Positions 35,566 to 44,577 of a stretch of 64,000 nucleotides of DNA are shown here, piece after piece (within the stretch, counting starts at the first letter, position 1; each line of letters starts with the position of its first letter). Source of the DNA: VXRN01 sp963668275 (lineage in GTDB: Bacteria; Chloroflexota; Dehalococcoidia; Lucifugimonadales; UBA1123); NCBI GenBank assembly GCA_963668275.2, contig OY764155.1:310001-374000 (forward strand). Direction: 5' to 3'. A program made the translations under genes and the position numbers. The notes beneath the pieces are model-generated. The model was given only the letters and a program-made list of their open reading frames with translations. It was not told where the DNA came from and did not search any database.

Positions 35566-35868
35566 TCTGTCGGGGCCGCCTCCGCGACACCTGCTGCGCC
35601 GCCACGCCGTCCCTCACCGTATCCAGCGCGCTTACCAGCGAGATCAGCGCGAGTAACCAATGGTAATCGCGCCGCTGATTACCACAGCCGCGAACACCGC
35701 CCAGGCTGGATAGCTCTCAGACTGATTGCCCGCCCTCATTATGATAGCCAGCGTCACCACAATCGGAGCTATCGGGATAATCGTAGCCTGAAGACCAAGC
35801 CCCGCCTACAGCGAGTGCGGAGGACGCTCCTCCGGCTCATACCGTACACTCTCATTGATCTGCGTCAT
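35566..35868 (-). pseudogene. Decayed NCS2 permease copy with internal deletion
   Basis: Reading minus from ATG 35868, the frame gives MTQINESVRYEPEERPPHSL, then a TAG, then AGLGLQATIIPIAPIVV and WAVFAAVVISGAITI, matching the start of the intact permease at 34966 residue for residue. It then jumps to SLVSALDTVRDGVAAQQVSRR, matching about residue 260 of the intact protein. So some 190 codons are missing internally and a stop interrupts the start. It is a clear relic of a tandem duplication. Confidence 0.85.
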
Positions 35869-35988
35869 GCCCGGCTCCAAACCTCAAAGTGGCGGAGTCA
35901 GACTATCAGAAACCCAGACAACCTGAAAAGCCGCCACCGCCTTGCTCAGTCCCTTCCCCCTATGACACAATGAAGCGGGGAGAAAACC

Positions 35989-36990
35989 ATGGTAACCATA
36001 CACACAGCCCAGGACTTCATTCACGCCCTCCGCGAAGACCCCGATCTGCTGGATCAGGTTCGGCAGGCCATAATGACCGACGAGGTACTCGCGCTCCCCA
36101 AACAGTTCGCCGAACTGCTCCAAACCCAGAATCGCATCCTCGCCGAACTCGCCGAGTCCCGCCAAACTCAGGCCGACATTCAGGCTACCCAGAGCAAGAT
36201 CCTCGCCGACCAAGAGGAATCCCGCCAAACCCAGGCCACCATTCAAGAAACTCAGAACGAATTGCTGGCGGACCGAGACGAAACACGCCGAACGCTGGCC
36301 GCAATACTCCAAAACCAAGCCGCCATGCAAGATACGATTGTCACCTTGCTCCAAACCCAGAACCGCATTCTGGCAGACCAGGAGGTATCTCGGAAGTCTC
36401 AGGAAAATATGGGCGACGACATACGCGCGTTGCACACAGACATACGCGCCTTGCACGGTATGTACAGACAGCAGCACGAGGACTTTGGAAGATTCCGAGG
36501 AAACTACGCCATAGACGCCGCCCGAGATAATGACTACATGATAATCAACCCCATTATGCGAGCGCTCGGTATGCGGGGGAAGCCGAGGTACAGACGGCTC
36601 CGCGAAGCTGATAGAGACAGCATACTCACCCAGAATTTCGAAGCCATTGACGCGCTGGGACTCAGCGAAAGCGTATGGGAAACATTCATGAGGCCGGACC
36701 TCATAGTTCAGATAACCGAGCGCGGAAGCGATGAACCGGGCTTCTACGTCGCCATGGAAGCGTCCTACACCGCAGACGCCAAGGACAAGCGCCGCGCCGT
36801 CGAACACGCCAAGGTTCTGCGTACCACAGGCTGGGACGCCTACGCCGTCGTCGCCTCCGTCAGACTCGGGCCAAGCGTCGCCGACACTCTCATCCGAACT
36901 GTCAAAGAGTTCATCGAATTTGGGGATGAGGAATCCGCTCTCTGGTTCTGGCTCGAAGAAGAGAGATTGGAACCCCTGCCCCCCTGTTAG
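35989..36990 (+). CDS. Coiled-coil protein with C-terminal nuclease-like domain
   Basis: A 333-residue protein. The N-terminus (DPDLLDQVRQAIMTDEVLALPKQF region, 16-44) is shared with the protein at 134-610. Residues 45-165 are Gln-rich coiled coil with repeated units of RQTQA and LLQTQNRILAD type. The C-terminal 120 residues (RPDLIVQITE, then GFYVAMEAS, then a helix with RAVEHAKVL) resemble the PD-(D/E)XK fold, with ExS in place of ExK. It is a family of unknown role seen in cyanobacteria and Chloroflexota. It has an own start with GGGGAGAAAACC upstream. Confidence 0.6.
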   Translation: MVTIHTAQDFIHALREDPDLLDQVRQAIMTDEVLALPKQFAELLQTQNRILAELAESRQTQADIQATQSKILADQEESRQTQATIQETQNELLADRDETRRTLAAILQNQAAMQDTIVTLLQTQNRILADQEVSRKSQENMGDDIRALHTDIRALHGMYRQQHEDFGRFRGNYAIDAARDNDYMIINPIMRALGMRGKPRYRRLREADRDSILTQNFEAIDALGLSESVWETFMRPDLIVQITERGSDEPGFYVAMEASYTADAKDKRRAVEHAKVLRTTGWDAYAVVASVRLGPSVADTLIRTVKEFIEFGDEESALWFWLEEERLEPLPPC

Positions 36991-37003
36991 CGGCCCTACC
37001 CCC

Positions 37004-38206
37004 TCAGAACCCCGCCCGCGCCAGGTGCCGCCGCAGCGTCAGGCTCGCGGGCAGAATCGCCGCCGTCGCCGCCCCCATCGCCAGCATCGTCGCCCGCAGG
37101 CTGAACAAGTCCGCCACCAAACCATAAGCCAGGGGCGCGGCCACCGTCCCAATCTCATTCGTCGTATAGAAAAACCCGTAGAACCGCCCGCGACGGCCCG
37201 GCGGCACGAACTCCGCCACCGTCGCGTACAGCACCGACGACGTGCCGTTCAGCCCAATCCCTATCAGTACCATCAGCGGGGCCATCAGAAGCGCGGGCGT
37301 GAACAAAGCCGCCACCAGCAGCCCCGCCGTCAAACCCTTCGTAGCCCACACCAGGCTCAGAGTCCCCATCCGGTCCCCCAGCCAGCCGCACACATACTTG
37401 CCTATCGCCCCGCCTCCGAACAGCAGGAACAGCATCGCGCTTATCTGACCCGCGCCCATCCCCTTGCTCTCCATCACGAACGGCAGGAACACCAGCGCCG
37501 ACGTGCGCGTCGCCGAATCCAGCAAACCAACCCCGCTCAGCGCCACGAACCCCGCCATCTTCGACTCCGACTCCACGCCCCCGGGCTGATCCTCTCGCGC
37601 CGTCTCCGAACTCGCCCGCGGCCTCCCGATGTCCACCGCCCGCCGCGTGAACATCGAGGCCAGCATGAACGCCAGTCCCGCCAGTCCCACGACCATGAAC
37701 GTCGTCCGCCAGCCCATGCTCACCGCCAGCAAACCCGCCACCAGCGGCGCGATCATCTTCCCGAGATCCCCCGCGAAATTCACCGTCCCCACAGCCGTCG
37801 CCCGCCCCTTGTCGTCATAAGCCCGCGACACCATGCTCGAAGCTAACGGATGCTGCATACCTCCGCCCAGCCCCCCGACTCCCGACGCCGCCACCAGTAC
37901 CAGGAACGCCGGCGCCATCGCCATCGCCACCAGCCCCGCCGACACCCACACATTCCCCCATACCAGCAGCCAGAACTCCCCCATGCTTTCCGCCAGGAAC
38001 CCCGCCGGCACCTGCAAGACCGCCGACGCCCCGCTGAACACCGACCTCAGCAGCCCCACCTCAGTGAACGACAGCCCCATGTCCTCCTTGATGAACGGCA
38101 GCAGAGGCACCAGCAGCGCGAAGAACAAATCGCTCCACACGTGCATAGTCGAGCCGAACATCAGCGTCCGCCGCGACCGAGGGGCTTTGGTTATAAACGA
38201 TACCAT
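37004..38206 (-). CDS. MFS transporter
   Basis: A 400-residue inner-membrane carrier with 12 predicted helices in two bundles of six, linked by a charged stretch near 200-215. The first loop (GFLAESMGEFWLLVWGN) and the second-half equivalent GWLGDRMGTLSLVWATK match MFS motif A positions. It resembles the Fsr/fosmidomycin-resistance-like group. Substrate unknown. It is convergent with the coiled-coil/nuclease-like gene. Confidence 0.85.
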   Translation of the reverse strand: MVSFITKAPRSRRTLMFGSTMHVWSDLFFALLVPLLPFIKEDMGLSFTEVGLLRSVFSGASAVLQVPAGFLAESMGEFWLLVWGNVWVSAGLVAMAMAPAFLVLVAASGVGGLGGGMQHPLASSMVSRAYDDKGRATAVGTVNFAGDLGKMIAPLVAGLLAVSMGWRTTFMVVGLAGLAFMLASMFTRRAVDIGRPRASSETAREDQPGGVESESKMAGFVALSGVGLLDSATRTSALVFLPFVMESKGMGAGQISAMLFLLFGGGAIGKYVCGWLGDRMGTLSLVWATKGLTAGLLVAALFTPALLMAPLMVLIGIGLNGTSSVLYATVAEFVPPGRRGRFYGFFYTTNEIGTVAAPLAYGLVADLFSLRATMLAMGAATAAILPASLTLRRHLARAGF

Positions 38207-38350
38207 ACGTTACCCACGACCCTATCGGGAATCCGTACACCATACTCCCACCGCCCCAGATTCGCAATCCAAATTCCCGCGACCCTACACATTCACCCCG
38301 CCATCTGCTACAATACCCGCATGAACGTTCTAATAAACTATAAGTCTGAA

Positions 38351-38500
38351 TTTATCAACAGTGATCTACTGGACACAAAATTTTTTCGCGCAAAGCTAAC
38401 AACAGGTGATTACAGGTCACTTTCCACGTGACCTGTATCCTGTCCCACTTGGAAACTCACTTGAAACCTCACCTGTATGCCATAAACCAACATATATGAA
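38351..38500 (+). repeat. 12-nt-phased upstream element, copy A
   Basis: A hairpin with perfect 10-bp stem (38411-38420 with 38428-38437, loop TTTCCAC) is followed by CACTTG/CACCTG boxes starting at 38446, 38458 and 38470, exactly 12 nt apart, and an AT-rich end ATAAACC-N2-CATATATGA. An ACAGGTGA at 38402 pairs with the TCACCTGT at 38469. It ends about 40 nt before the ketopantoate-reductase-like gene, same strand. Confidence 0.7.
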
Positions 38501-38537
38501 AGCGTTCCAAGCGCCACACCAAAAGAAAGGAAACTCA

Positions 38538-39572
38538 ATGTTCAACAGAATAGCGGTTCTCGGCGTCGGAGCCATCGGCGGCATCATCGGCGGATACCTC
38601 GCCAAATCCGGCCACGACGTCACCCTCATTGACCAGTGGCCCGCCAACGTCGAGGCCATACGCGAAAAGGGCCTCACCGTCTCCACCCAGGAGGGCGACT
38701 TCACCGTCCAGGCCAACGCCGTACACCTCGGCGAGGTCTGCAACATTGTGGAGCCGTTCGACCTCGTATTCCTCGCCATGAAGTCCTACGACACCGAGTG
38801 GGCCACCCACTTCATCATGCCCCACCTCTCCGAGAACGGCGCGATAGTCTCCGCCCAGAACGGCATCAACGACGAGCGCATAGGCCCAATAGCGGGCTGG
38901 AGCAAGGTACTCGGCTGCGTCATAACCCTCGGCGCCGGAATGTACGAACCCGCCAACCCCATCAGGACCAGCATAGCCTCCCGCCTCGCCTTCACCATAG
39001 GCGAGCCGAGCGGCATAGAGTCCGCCCGCGCCAACGCCATATCCGATATGCTCGGCGCCGTCGGCCCGACCAAAGTAACCCCCAACCTCTGGGGACACCG
39101 CTGGGCCAAGCTCGCCACCAACTCCATGGCCAACCCCATCTGCGCCCTCACCGGACTCGGCTCCGCCGGATCCCGCGACACCCCCGGCGTCGTTGACGTC
39201 ACCATCAACATAGGCGCGGAGGTCGTGCGAGTGGGCAGCGGACTGGGCGTATCCGTCGAACCCATCAACAACATCCCGTCCCGGCAGTACGTGGACGCCA
39301 CCCAGGACGCCACCGCCCTCGAAGACCTCAAATCCCAGCTAGCCGAGGGCGCGAAAGAGCTAGGCGACGGTCGCCCCTCCATGCTCCAGGACGTGATCAA
39401 AGGCCGCCGCACCGAGATAGAGCACCTCGACGGCTACGTAGCCCGCCGCGGCCGCGAGGTCGGCGTCCCAACCCCCGCCTGCGACCGCATAACCGACCTC
39501 ATCAAGCGAGTCGAACGCCGCCAACTCCAGCCCGAAGCCAACAACATCACCCTAATGTCCGCCTTCATGTAA
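38538..39572 (+). CDS. Ketopantoate reductase-family oxidoreductase
   Basis: A 344-residue NADPH-dependent enzyme of the ApbA/PanE family. The N-terminal RIAVLGVGAIGGIIGGYLAKSG is the GxGxxG site; VFLAMKSYDT and SAQNGIND follow as in the family, with the substrate-binding K in WAKLATNSMANP (about residue 196) and the catalytic helices after it. Family enzymes reduce 2-ketopantoate in CoA synthesis or act on related keto-acids; no pan genes are near, so specificity is open. The start follows AAAGGAAA; the frame extends upstream into repeat copy A but that part is not coding. Confidence 0.85.
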   Translation: MFNRIAVLGVGAIGGIIGGYLAKSGHDVTLIDQWPANVEAIREKGLTVSTQEGDFTVQANAVHLGEVCNIVEPFDLVFLAMKSYDTEWATHFIMPHLSENGAIVSAQNGINDERIGPIAGWSKVLGCVITLGAGMYEPANPIRTSIASRLAFTIGEPSGIESARANAISDMLGAVGPTKVTPNLWGHRWAKLATNSMANPICALTGLGSAGSRDTPGVVDVTINIGAEVVRVGSGLGVSVEPINNIPSRQYVDATQDATALEDLKSQLAEGAKELGDGRPSMLQDVIKGRRTEIEHLDGYVARRGREVGVPTPACDRITDLIKRVERRQLQPEANNITLMSAFM

Positions 39573-39654
39573 AATTAACTGCGCCGGAAACCGAGCGGGC
39601 TAGTGATTACGTAGTCTCCTGCCCGCTCATTAGCCATTAGCTTGGGTGAACCAC

Positions 39655-40671
39655 ATGGCCCTAACAAGAGTAAAACTAGAAAATTTCACCGCCTTCGAGA
39701 ACTTCGACCTGGAACTCTCGCCAGGCGTCAACGTCTTCGTCGGAGCCAACGGCACCGGCAAGACACATATAATGAAGGTGTGCTACGCAGCGTGCGACGT
39801 TTCAAAGACGGGTGTTTCCTTTCCAGAAAAAATATCGCAAACCTTTCTCCCATCTCGTCGCTCTCTAGGACGTCTCGTCAAGCGAGGTAAAGGCATCACC
39901 AAAGGAACAGTTGACATTTATCGAAAAGATCAGAATCTTGGAACTTCAATATCCAAGTATTCCACAGGGCGACGCCGTACCAATACAACTGGAAGTAGGC
40001 AATGGGAATCCGCACCGATAGAAAGTGTTTATATCCCAGTAAAAGAGATGCTTTCCAACGCACCCGGTTTTCGGTCGCTATACGCACAGCGCGAGATTCA
40101 CTTTGAAGCCGTGTATGCAGACATACTAGATCGTGCCTATTTGCCACAATTGAGAGGATCACTAGATACTTCAAGAAGACGGATGCTAAGGAATCTACAG
40201 AAAGCCATTAGCGGAAGAGTTCGGATCAGAGATGAAGAATTCTTTCTGAGCGGCAAAGAAGGCAGTATTGAATTCACCCTACTCGCCGAAGGCTTCCGAA
40301 AACTCGCCCTCCTTTGGCTCCTAATACGAAACGGCTCCCTGCAAAAAGGCTCAGTCCTGTTCTGGGACGAACCCGAAACCAACCTCAACCCCAAGCTGCT
40401 CGGTGCGGTGATGGACGTCTTGCTGGAACTTCAGCGCAACGGCGTCCAGATATTCCTCGCCACCCACAATTACGTCGTTCTCAAGGAACTAGACCTCCGC
40501 AAACAGGATAAGGATGAAGTAGCGTTCCACACACTTCACAAAGAGGCGGGTGAAGTAGAGTGCGACACGACTGATGGCTATCTTGAGATACATCCCAATG
40601 CAATCGCCGAGACATTCTCTGATCTTTACGACAGGGAAATTGATCGCAGCCTTAAAGGTATTGCAAAATGA
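39655..40671 (+). CDS. AAA_15/21 ATPase of a two-gene module
   Basis: A 338-residue RecF/OLD-like ATPase: VKLENFTAFENF, Walker A GANGTGKTH (about 31-38), signature-like LLAEGFRKLALLW, Walker B VLFWDEPETNLNP (about 240-252) with both acidic residues present, and H-loop FLATHNYVVLKEL. From about 39780 the gene is AT-richer than its neighbours. Its stop overlaps the start of the next gene by 4 nt (ATGA). The start is the ATG at 39655 after GGGTGA; a GTG 9 nt upstream is possible. Confidence 0.78.
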   Translation: MALTRVKLENFTAFENFDLELSPGVNVFVGANGTGKTHIMKVCYAACDVSKTGVSFPEKISQTFLPSRRSLGRLVKRGKGITKGTVDIYRKDQNLGTSISKYSTGRRRTNTTGSRQWESAPIESVYIPVKEMLSNAPGFRSLYAQREIHFEAVYADILDRAYLPQLRGSLDTSRRRMLRNLQKAISGRVRIRDEEFFLSGKEGSIEFTLLAEGFRKLALLWLLIRNGSLQKGSVLFWDEPETNLNPKLLGAVMDVLLELQRNGVQIFLATHNYVVLKELDLRKQDKDEVAFHTLHKEAGEVECDTTDGYLEIHPNAIAETFSDLYDREIDRSLKGIAK

Positions 40672-41192
40672 CTACCTTTACAGAAGGAGACCTCCAAGTC
40701 GAATTCAGAAATATAGAAGATGCGCGTAAGTTCGACGATGTCATAACAGATGAAAAATTAAGCCACTGCATGAAGTCAGTGGATTTCATTGTCGAACTTC
40801 CAAACCAATATCTCTTCATTGAATTCAAGGATCCACAGCACCCAGAGAGTAGTGGTAAGCAACAACAGCAGTTTATCAGAGAATTTCAGAACAGATCTCT
40901 TAACGAAGACCTCAAGTACAAATACAGAGACTCGTTCCTTTACGAGTGGGCGTCTGGCAGGGCCGACAAGCCAGTGTACTATCTCGTACTGATCGCTTTG
41001 GATTCAATCGCGGCGCCGGACCTGAACGCGAATCTAGATGACCTGAAGCGTAAACTGCCTCTGCAAGTTCCGAAGTCGAAATCTTGGACTCGTCCGATTG
41101 TTGCTGGTTGTGGGGTGTTCAATTTGGGATCTTGGAATCAAAGATTCCCCGATTACCCTGTCACCCGCCTCAGCGCCGGCGGACAGCCGTAG
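40668..41192 (+). CDS. Putative PD-(D/E)XK nuclease partner of the ATPase
   Basis: A 174-residue protein. The segment KSVDFIVELPNQYLFIEFKDPQHP (residues about 38-61) has the D-x(n)-E-x-K core of restriction-like nucleases (D at about 41, E-F-K at about 54-56), followed by a helix with QQQQFIREF. It overlaps the ATPase gene by 4 nt, so the two are coupled. I infer a defence-type ATPase-nuclease pair; the exact family is not recognised. Confidence 0.65.
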   Translation: MTTFTEGDLQVEFRNIEDARKFDDVITDEKLSHCMKSVDFIVELPNQYLFIEFKDPQHPESSGKQQQQFIREFQNRSLNEDLKYKYRDSFLYEWASGRADKPVYYLVLIALDSIAAPDLNANLDDLKRKLPLQVPKSKSWTRPIVAGCGVFNLGSWNQRFPDYPVTRLSAGGQP

Positions 41193-41208
41193 AATACCCG
41201 CAATCCCC

Positions 41209-42105
41209 CTACCCCCCGGCCGGGTACTTCTCCAGCCACCACCGCGCTATCTCGACGCGCCTCGCGAACCACACGTTCGGGAACCCCGTCGCGTATTCCA
41301 GGAAATCCCTGAGAGCCGCGGCCCTCGAAGGGCGTCCCACGATGCGACAGTGCAGCCCCACATTCATGATCTTCGGCGAGTCCGCGCCCTCTTCGTACAG
41401 GACGTCGAACGTGTTCTTGAGCGTCTGGTAGAAGTCCGACGGGCTATTCATGCCCCCGCGCCAGAAGCGGGTGTCGTTGACCTCCAGCGAGTACGGCACC
41501 ACCAGCCAGGGCTTGCCGCCGACATCCACATAGTAGGGAATATCGTCCGCGTATGAGTTGGAGTCGTACAGGAATCCGCCCTCTTCTACCACCAGTTCGC
41601 GGGTGTTGGCGCTTGGGGCGTATCTGGTGTACCAGCCAAGCGGGCGTTCGCCCGTGGTTCGTCGTATGGACTCGACGGCCTTCGCGATAGCTTCCCGTTC
41701 GGCGTCGCGGTCCATGCGGTAATACTCTTCCCAGCGATAGCCGTGTCCGAAGACCTCATGCCCCTGTTTAACGATCTCCGGGCCAACCTCCGGGTTGCGC
41801 TCCAGCGCGAGCGCGCAACAGTAGAAGGTGGCGGGAACGTTGAACCTCTTGAGAATCCGCATTATTCGCCACACGCCCGCCCTGCTGCCGTATTCGAAGA
41901 AGGACTCGTTCGCCAGATCGCGCTCGTCCAGAGGGAGCGGAGACGGCACTTCGCTGTTCGTCTCGCGGTGGGGGTCGCCGTCGAGCAGAGAGTATTCGGA
42001 GCCCTCTTCGTAGTTGACCACTACCGAAATGGCTATGCGCGCGCCGTTGGGCCATTCGACCTTTGGGGGATGCTGACCATAGCCGATGAAGTCGCGTTCG
42101 CTCAT
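41209..42105 (-). CDS. PuuE-like polysaccharide deacetylase family hydrolase
   Basis: A 298-residue protein of the NodB-fold deacetylase family, closest in layout to PuuE-type allantoinases. Marks are the N-terminal WPNGARIAISVVVNYEEGSE, VPATFYCCALALE, GHEVFGHGYRWEEY with the metal His residues (about 112-121), and GWYTRYAPSANTRELV. Allantoinases of this type open allantoin in purine breakdown; a purine permease lies 7 kb away, which agrees but does not prove it. It is 36 nt after the PAC2 gene in one minus-strand operon. Confidence 0.75.
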   Translation of the reverse strand: MSERDFIGYGQHPPKVEWPNGARIAISVVVNYEEGSEYSLLDGDPHRETNSEVPSPLPLDERDLANESFFEYGSRAGVWRIMRILKRFNVPATFYCCALALERNPEVGPEIVKQGHEVFGHGYRWEEYYRMDRDAEREAIAKAVESIRRTTGERPLGWYTRYAPSANTRELVVEEGGFLYDSNSYADDIPYYVDVGGKPWLVVPYSLEVNDTRFWRGGMNSPSDFYQTLKNTFDVLYEEGADSPKIMNVGLHCRIVGRPSRAAALRDFLEYATGFPNVWFARRVEIARWWLEKYPAGG

Positions 42106-42141
42106 ATCTGTTCCTCGCGCGGGGTATCGAGGCGGCGACGT

Positions 42142-43041
42142 TCATCGGACTTCTTCAGGCCCGTTCTCGCCGGTAACCTCGCGCAGGAACTGTTCGATAT
42201 CGGGCGCGAGTTCAGCCGCCGGCTCTTCTTCCTCTTCCTCACTTGCCAATACGCGGTCGTAGTATGACTCCAGCCTGGTTATCAGAGAGCGCACTTCGGG
42301 GTTGCCCTCGACCGCCCTGTTGACGTCCTCATACTGGCGTTCGCCCCGCGCGGTGTCGGACAGAGAACGAGGCAGGTCGTACATCGCGCACAGAATTTCC
42401 ACGAGGCGGGAAGAACCCATGTGGTCTTCATCCAGCTGCATATATTGGGGCAGGTGCGCCATCAGGCTGGTCGTGACGATCTCTTTGTCAACCAGCATAT
42501 CGGTCACCATGTTGACGATGCTGGTTGGGCCTTGGTATGTGTTGCGTCTCTGGGAGATCAGCCCGCGCGCCTTGGCCGCCTGCTCGTCGGACATAGTGCC
42601 GGTCACCAGCAGCGGGCGAGTGTGCGGCACCGAGTCATACATTCCACCGATGCGGCAGTACTCCCGGACATCGAAGTGGGTCAGCACCTCGGATATGGCG
42701 TTGCAGTACGTCTCGCCGAAGTTATGGGGCTCGCGAACGTGCAGGAACAGGTAATCCCTGTCGGTCGCGTCGTCATGAGCGTAGTGAATGATGCTGTTGG
42801 GCGTGGTAAAGACGCGCTGACCGTCAACGGTGCGCATACGGGGCCTGTACCTGGTGAAGTCGAAGAACTTTCCAGGCTCGACAAGCCGTCCCAGTTCCCG
42901 CGCGCCGAGATGACGTTGCAGGATGTTCAGGGAGAGAGTGCCGACTCGTCCCACGTCAACCCAGGGGCGGAGCATAGCAATCGCTATGGGCCGATTCAGC
43001 TCCGGCAAGGGGTCTTTGAATTCAAATTCACTTATTCGCAT
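42142..43041 (-). CDS. PAC2 (proteasome assembly chaperone-like) family protein
   Basis: A 299-residue soluble protein with the PAC2 pattern: an N-terminal RPIAIAMLRPWVDVGRVGTLSL, EYCRIGGMYDSVPHTRPLLVTG in the middle, QGPTSIVNMVTDMLVDKEI, and an acidic C-terminal tail (EEEEEEPAAE). Bacterial PAC2 proteins are trimeric or oligomeric proteins of unclear function, related by fold to nucleosidases. It begins the operon with the PuuE-like gene. Confidence 0.75.
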   Translation of the reverse strand: MRISEFEFKDPLPELNRPIAIAMLRPWVDVGRVGTLSLNILQRHLGARELGRLVEPGKFFDFTRYRPRMRTVDGQRVFTTPNSIIHYAHDDATDRDYLFLHVREPHNFGETYCNAISEVLTHFDVREYCRIGGMYDSVPHTRPLLVTGTMSDEQAAKARGLISQRRNTYQGPTSIVNMVTDMLVDKEIVTTSLMAHLPQYMQLDEDHMGSSRLVEILCAMYDLPRSLSDTARGERQYEDVNRAVEGNPEVRSLITRLESYYDRVLASEEEEEEPAAELAPDIEQFLREVTGENGPEEVR

Positions 43042-43153
43042 ATATCTATCGTGCCAAATTTTTTACTTTTCCGCAACCCTGTTCAAAGCTCCGTTACGAG
43101 CGAAAACGGATATCCAGGCGTCCCAGGCGTCCTCGACGCAGGTTTCCCAACCG

Positions 43154-44488
43154 CTACCTTACTCGTTCCACAACCCTGCGAGTGGCGTCCACCAGCGAGT
43201 CTATGTCGCCGGTTGTGGTCAGCGAATTCATCGCGCCGGCCGCGCCTGTCTGAAGCAGTATCCCCTCGTTGAGCAGGCCGGTGAACAGCGCCTTCCGCAT
43301 CGTCCCGTCAGCCCGGACTACTGAGCGATAGTCTCGTATCTCCTCGGACGTGAAGTGAATCCCGAACAGCGACCCGATGCCCGTCACCTGCGCCGGAACC
43401 TCGAATTCGTCGAACACGGCGCTCAGCTTGGCGCGTAACTCGCCGCCCAGAGCGTTCATCCGGTCATACACCTCGGGCGTCAGGTGGTTCATCACCACCT
43501 CGCCCGCCGCCATGGTTACCGGGTTGGCGTTGAATGTCCCCGCGTGGGGTATGGCCGCTCCACTCGTGGGGTCGAACAGTTCCATTATGTCCGCCCGGCC
43601 ACCGAACGCGCCCACCGGCGTTCCGCCGCCTATTATCTTGCCGAATGACGTCATGTCCGGTATCACGCCGAGCGTTTCCTGCGCGCCGCCCTGCGCTATG
43701 CGGAAACTCTGAACCTCGTCGTATATCAGCACGATGCCCAATTCGGTGGTCAAGTCGCGCAGACCGCGCAGGAACCCAACATCTCCGGGCAGGTATCCAA
43801 AGCTGGAGACGACCGGCTCCATTATCAGGCAGGCCACTTCATTCGCGTTCTCCCGCAGGACGCGCTCGCACCAGTCCAGATCGTTGTACGGCAGAACGAT
43901 GACCTGATCGAGGATACTGTCCGGCAGGCCCGGGTGCTCCGCGATTGGAGTCGGCCCCGACGGGTCCAGCTTTTCCAGCGGAGGACGGACGCTGACCGAG
44001 ACGTATTCGTGCGCGCCGTGGTAGCCGCCCTCGAACTTGGCTATCTTCTGCCTGCCGGTATAGGCGCGCGCGGCCCGAATCGCCATCATCGTGCCTTCCG
44101 TGCCTGAGTTGGTGAAGCGTACCAAGTCCAGCGACGGAACCCTCTCGGTAAGTATCTTCGCCATCCGAACCTGCGGGTCGGTCGGCCCGGTGAAGGCGGT
44201 GCCTCTCGCCGCCTGTTCCTGGATCGCTTGCGTGACGTCAGGGTGGGCGTGGCCCAGTATCAGGCTGGTGGCGTTTATCATGAAGTCCAGCAGCCGGTTG
44301 CCGTCCGCGTCGTAGATGTAGTGGCCCTCGCCGCGCTCTATGAAGTGCGGATACGGATCGAAGAACGCAGTTCCCCTGGAACTTCCGCCGGGCAGGTACT
44401 TCTGCGCCTCGGCCTGCTTGCCCTGCGATACGGGTGTGCTATTGACGAAGCGGTCTATCTCTTGCTGGAGTTTATCTTGCGTTGACAT
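43154..44488 (-). CDS. Glutamate-1-semialdehyde aminomutase-like class III aminotransferase
   Basis: A 444-residue PLP enzyme. The phosphate-binding NSGTEGTMMA (127-136), LIYDEVQSFR with D257 and the Schiff-base Lys284 in SFGKIIGGGTPVG are all present, a HemL-like arrangement. Many marine bacteria carry several HemL-like paralogues that do not make 5-aminolevulinate; without neighbouring hem genes I would not call it hemL. Good GAGGAA site before the ATG. Confidence 0.85.
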   Translation of the reverse strand: MSTQDKLQQEIDRFVNSTPVSQGKQAEAQKYLPGGSSRGTAFFDPYPHFIERGEGHYIYDADGNRLLDFMINATSLILGHAHPDVTQAIQEQAARGTAFTGPTDPQVRMAKILTERVPSLDLVRFTNSGTEGTMMAIRAARAYTGRQKIAKFEGGYHGAHEYVSVSVRPPLEKLDPSGPTPIAEHPGLPDSILDQVIVLPYNDLDWCERVLRENANEVACLIMEPVVSSFGYLPGDVGFLRGLRDLTTELGIVLIYDEVQSFRIAQGGAQETLGVIPDMTSFGKIIGGGTPVGAFGGRADIMELFDPTSGAAIPHAGTFNANPVTMAAGEVVMNHLTPEVYDRMNALGGELRAKLSAVFDEFEVPAQVTGIGSLFGIHFTSEEIRDYRSVVRADGTMRKALFTGLLNEGILLQTGAAGAMNSLTTTGDIDSLVDATRRVVERVR

Positions 44489-44577
44489 TGGTTCCTCTTA
44501 ACTCCGACGCTGGGCGCTTACTATTTCCACGCCACTGTATCACATCGCGGCGAGTATGCGGGCGTCGGCGAGGAGAA

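Noticed and set aside
38406..38537. N-terminal 44-residue extension of the ketopantoate-reductase-like protein
   Set aside because: It translates repeat copy A; the dinucleotide-binding motif begins right after the ATG at 38538, which has its own ribosome binding site.
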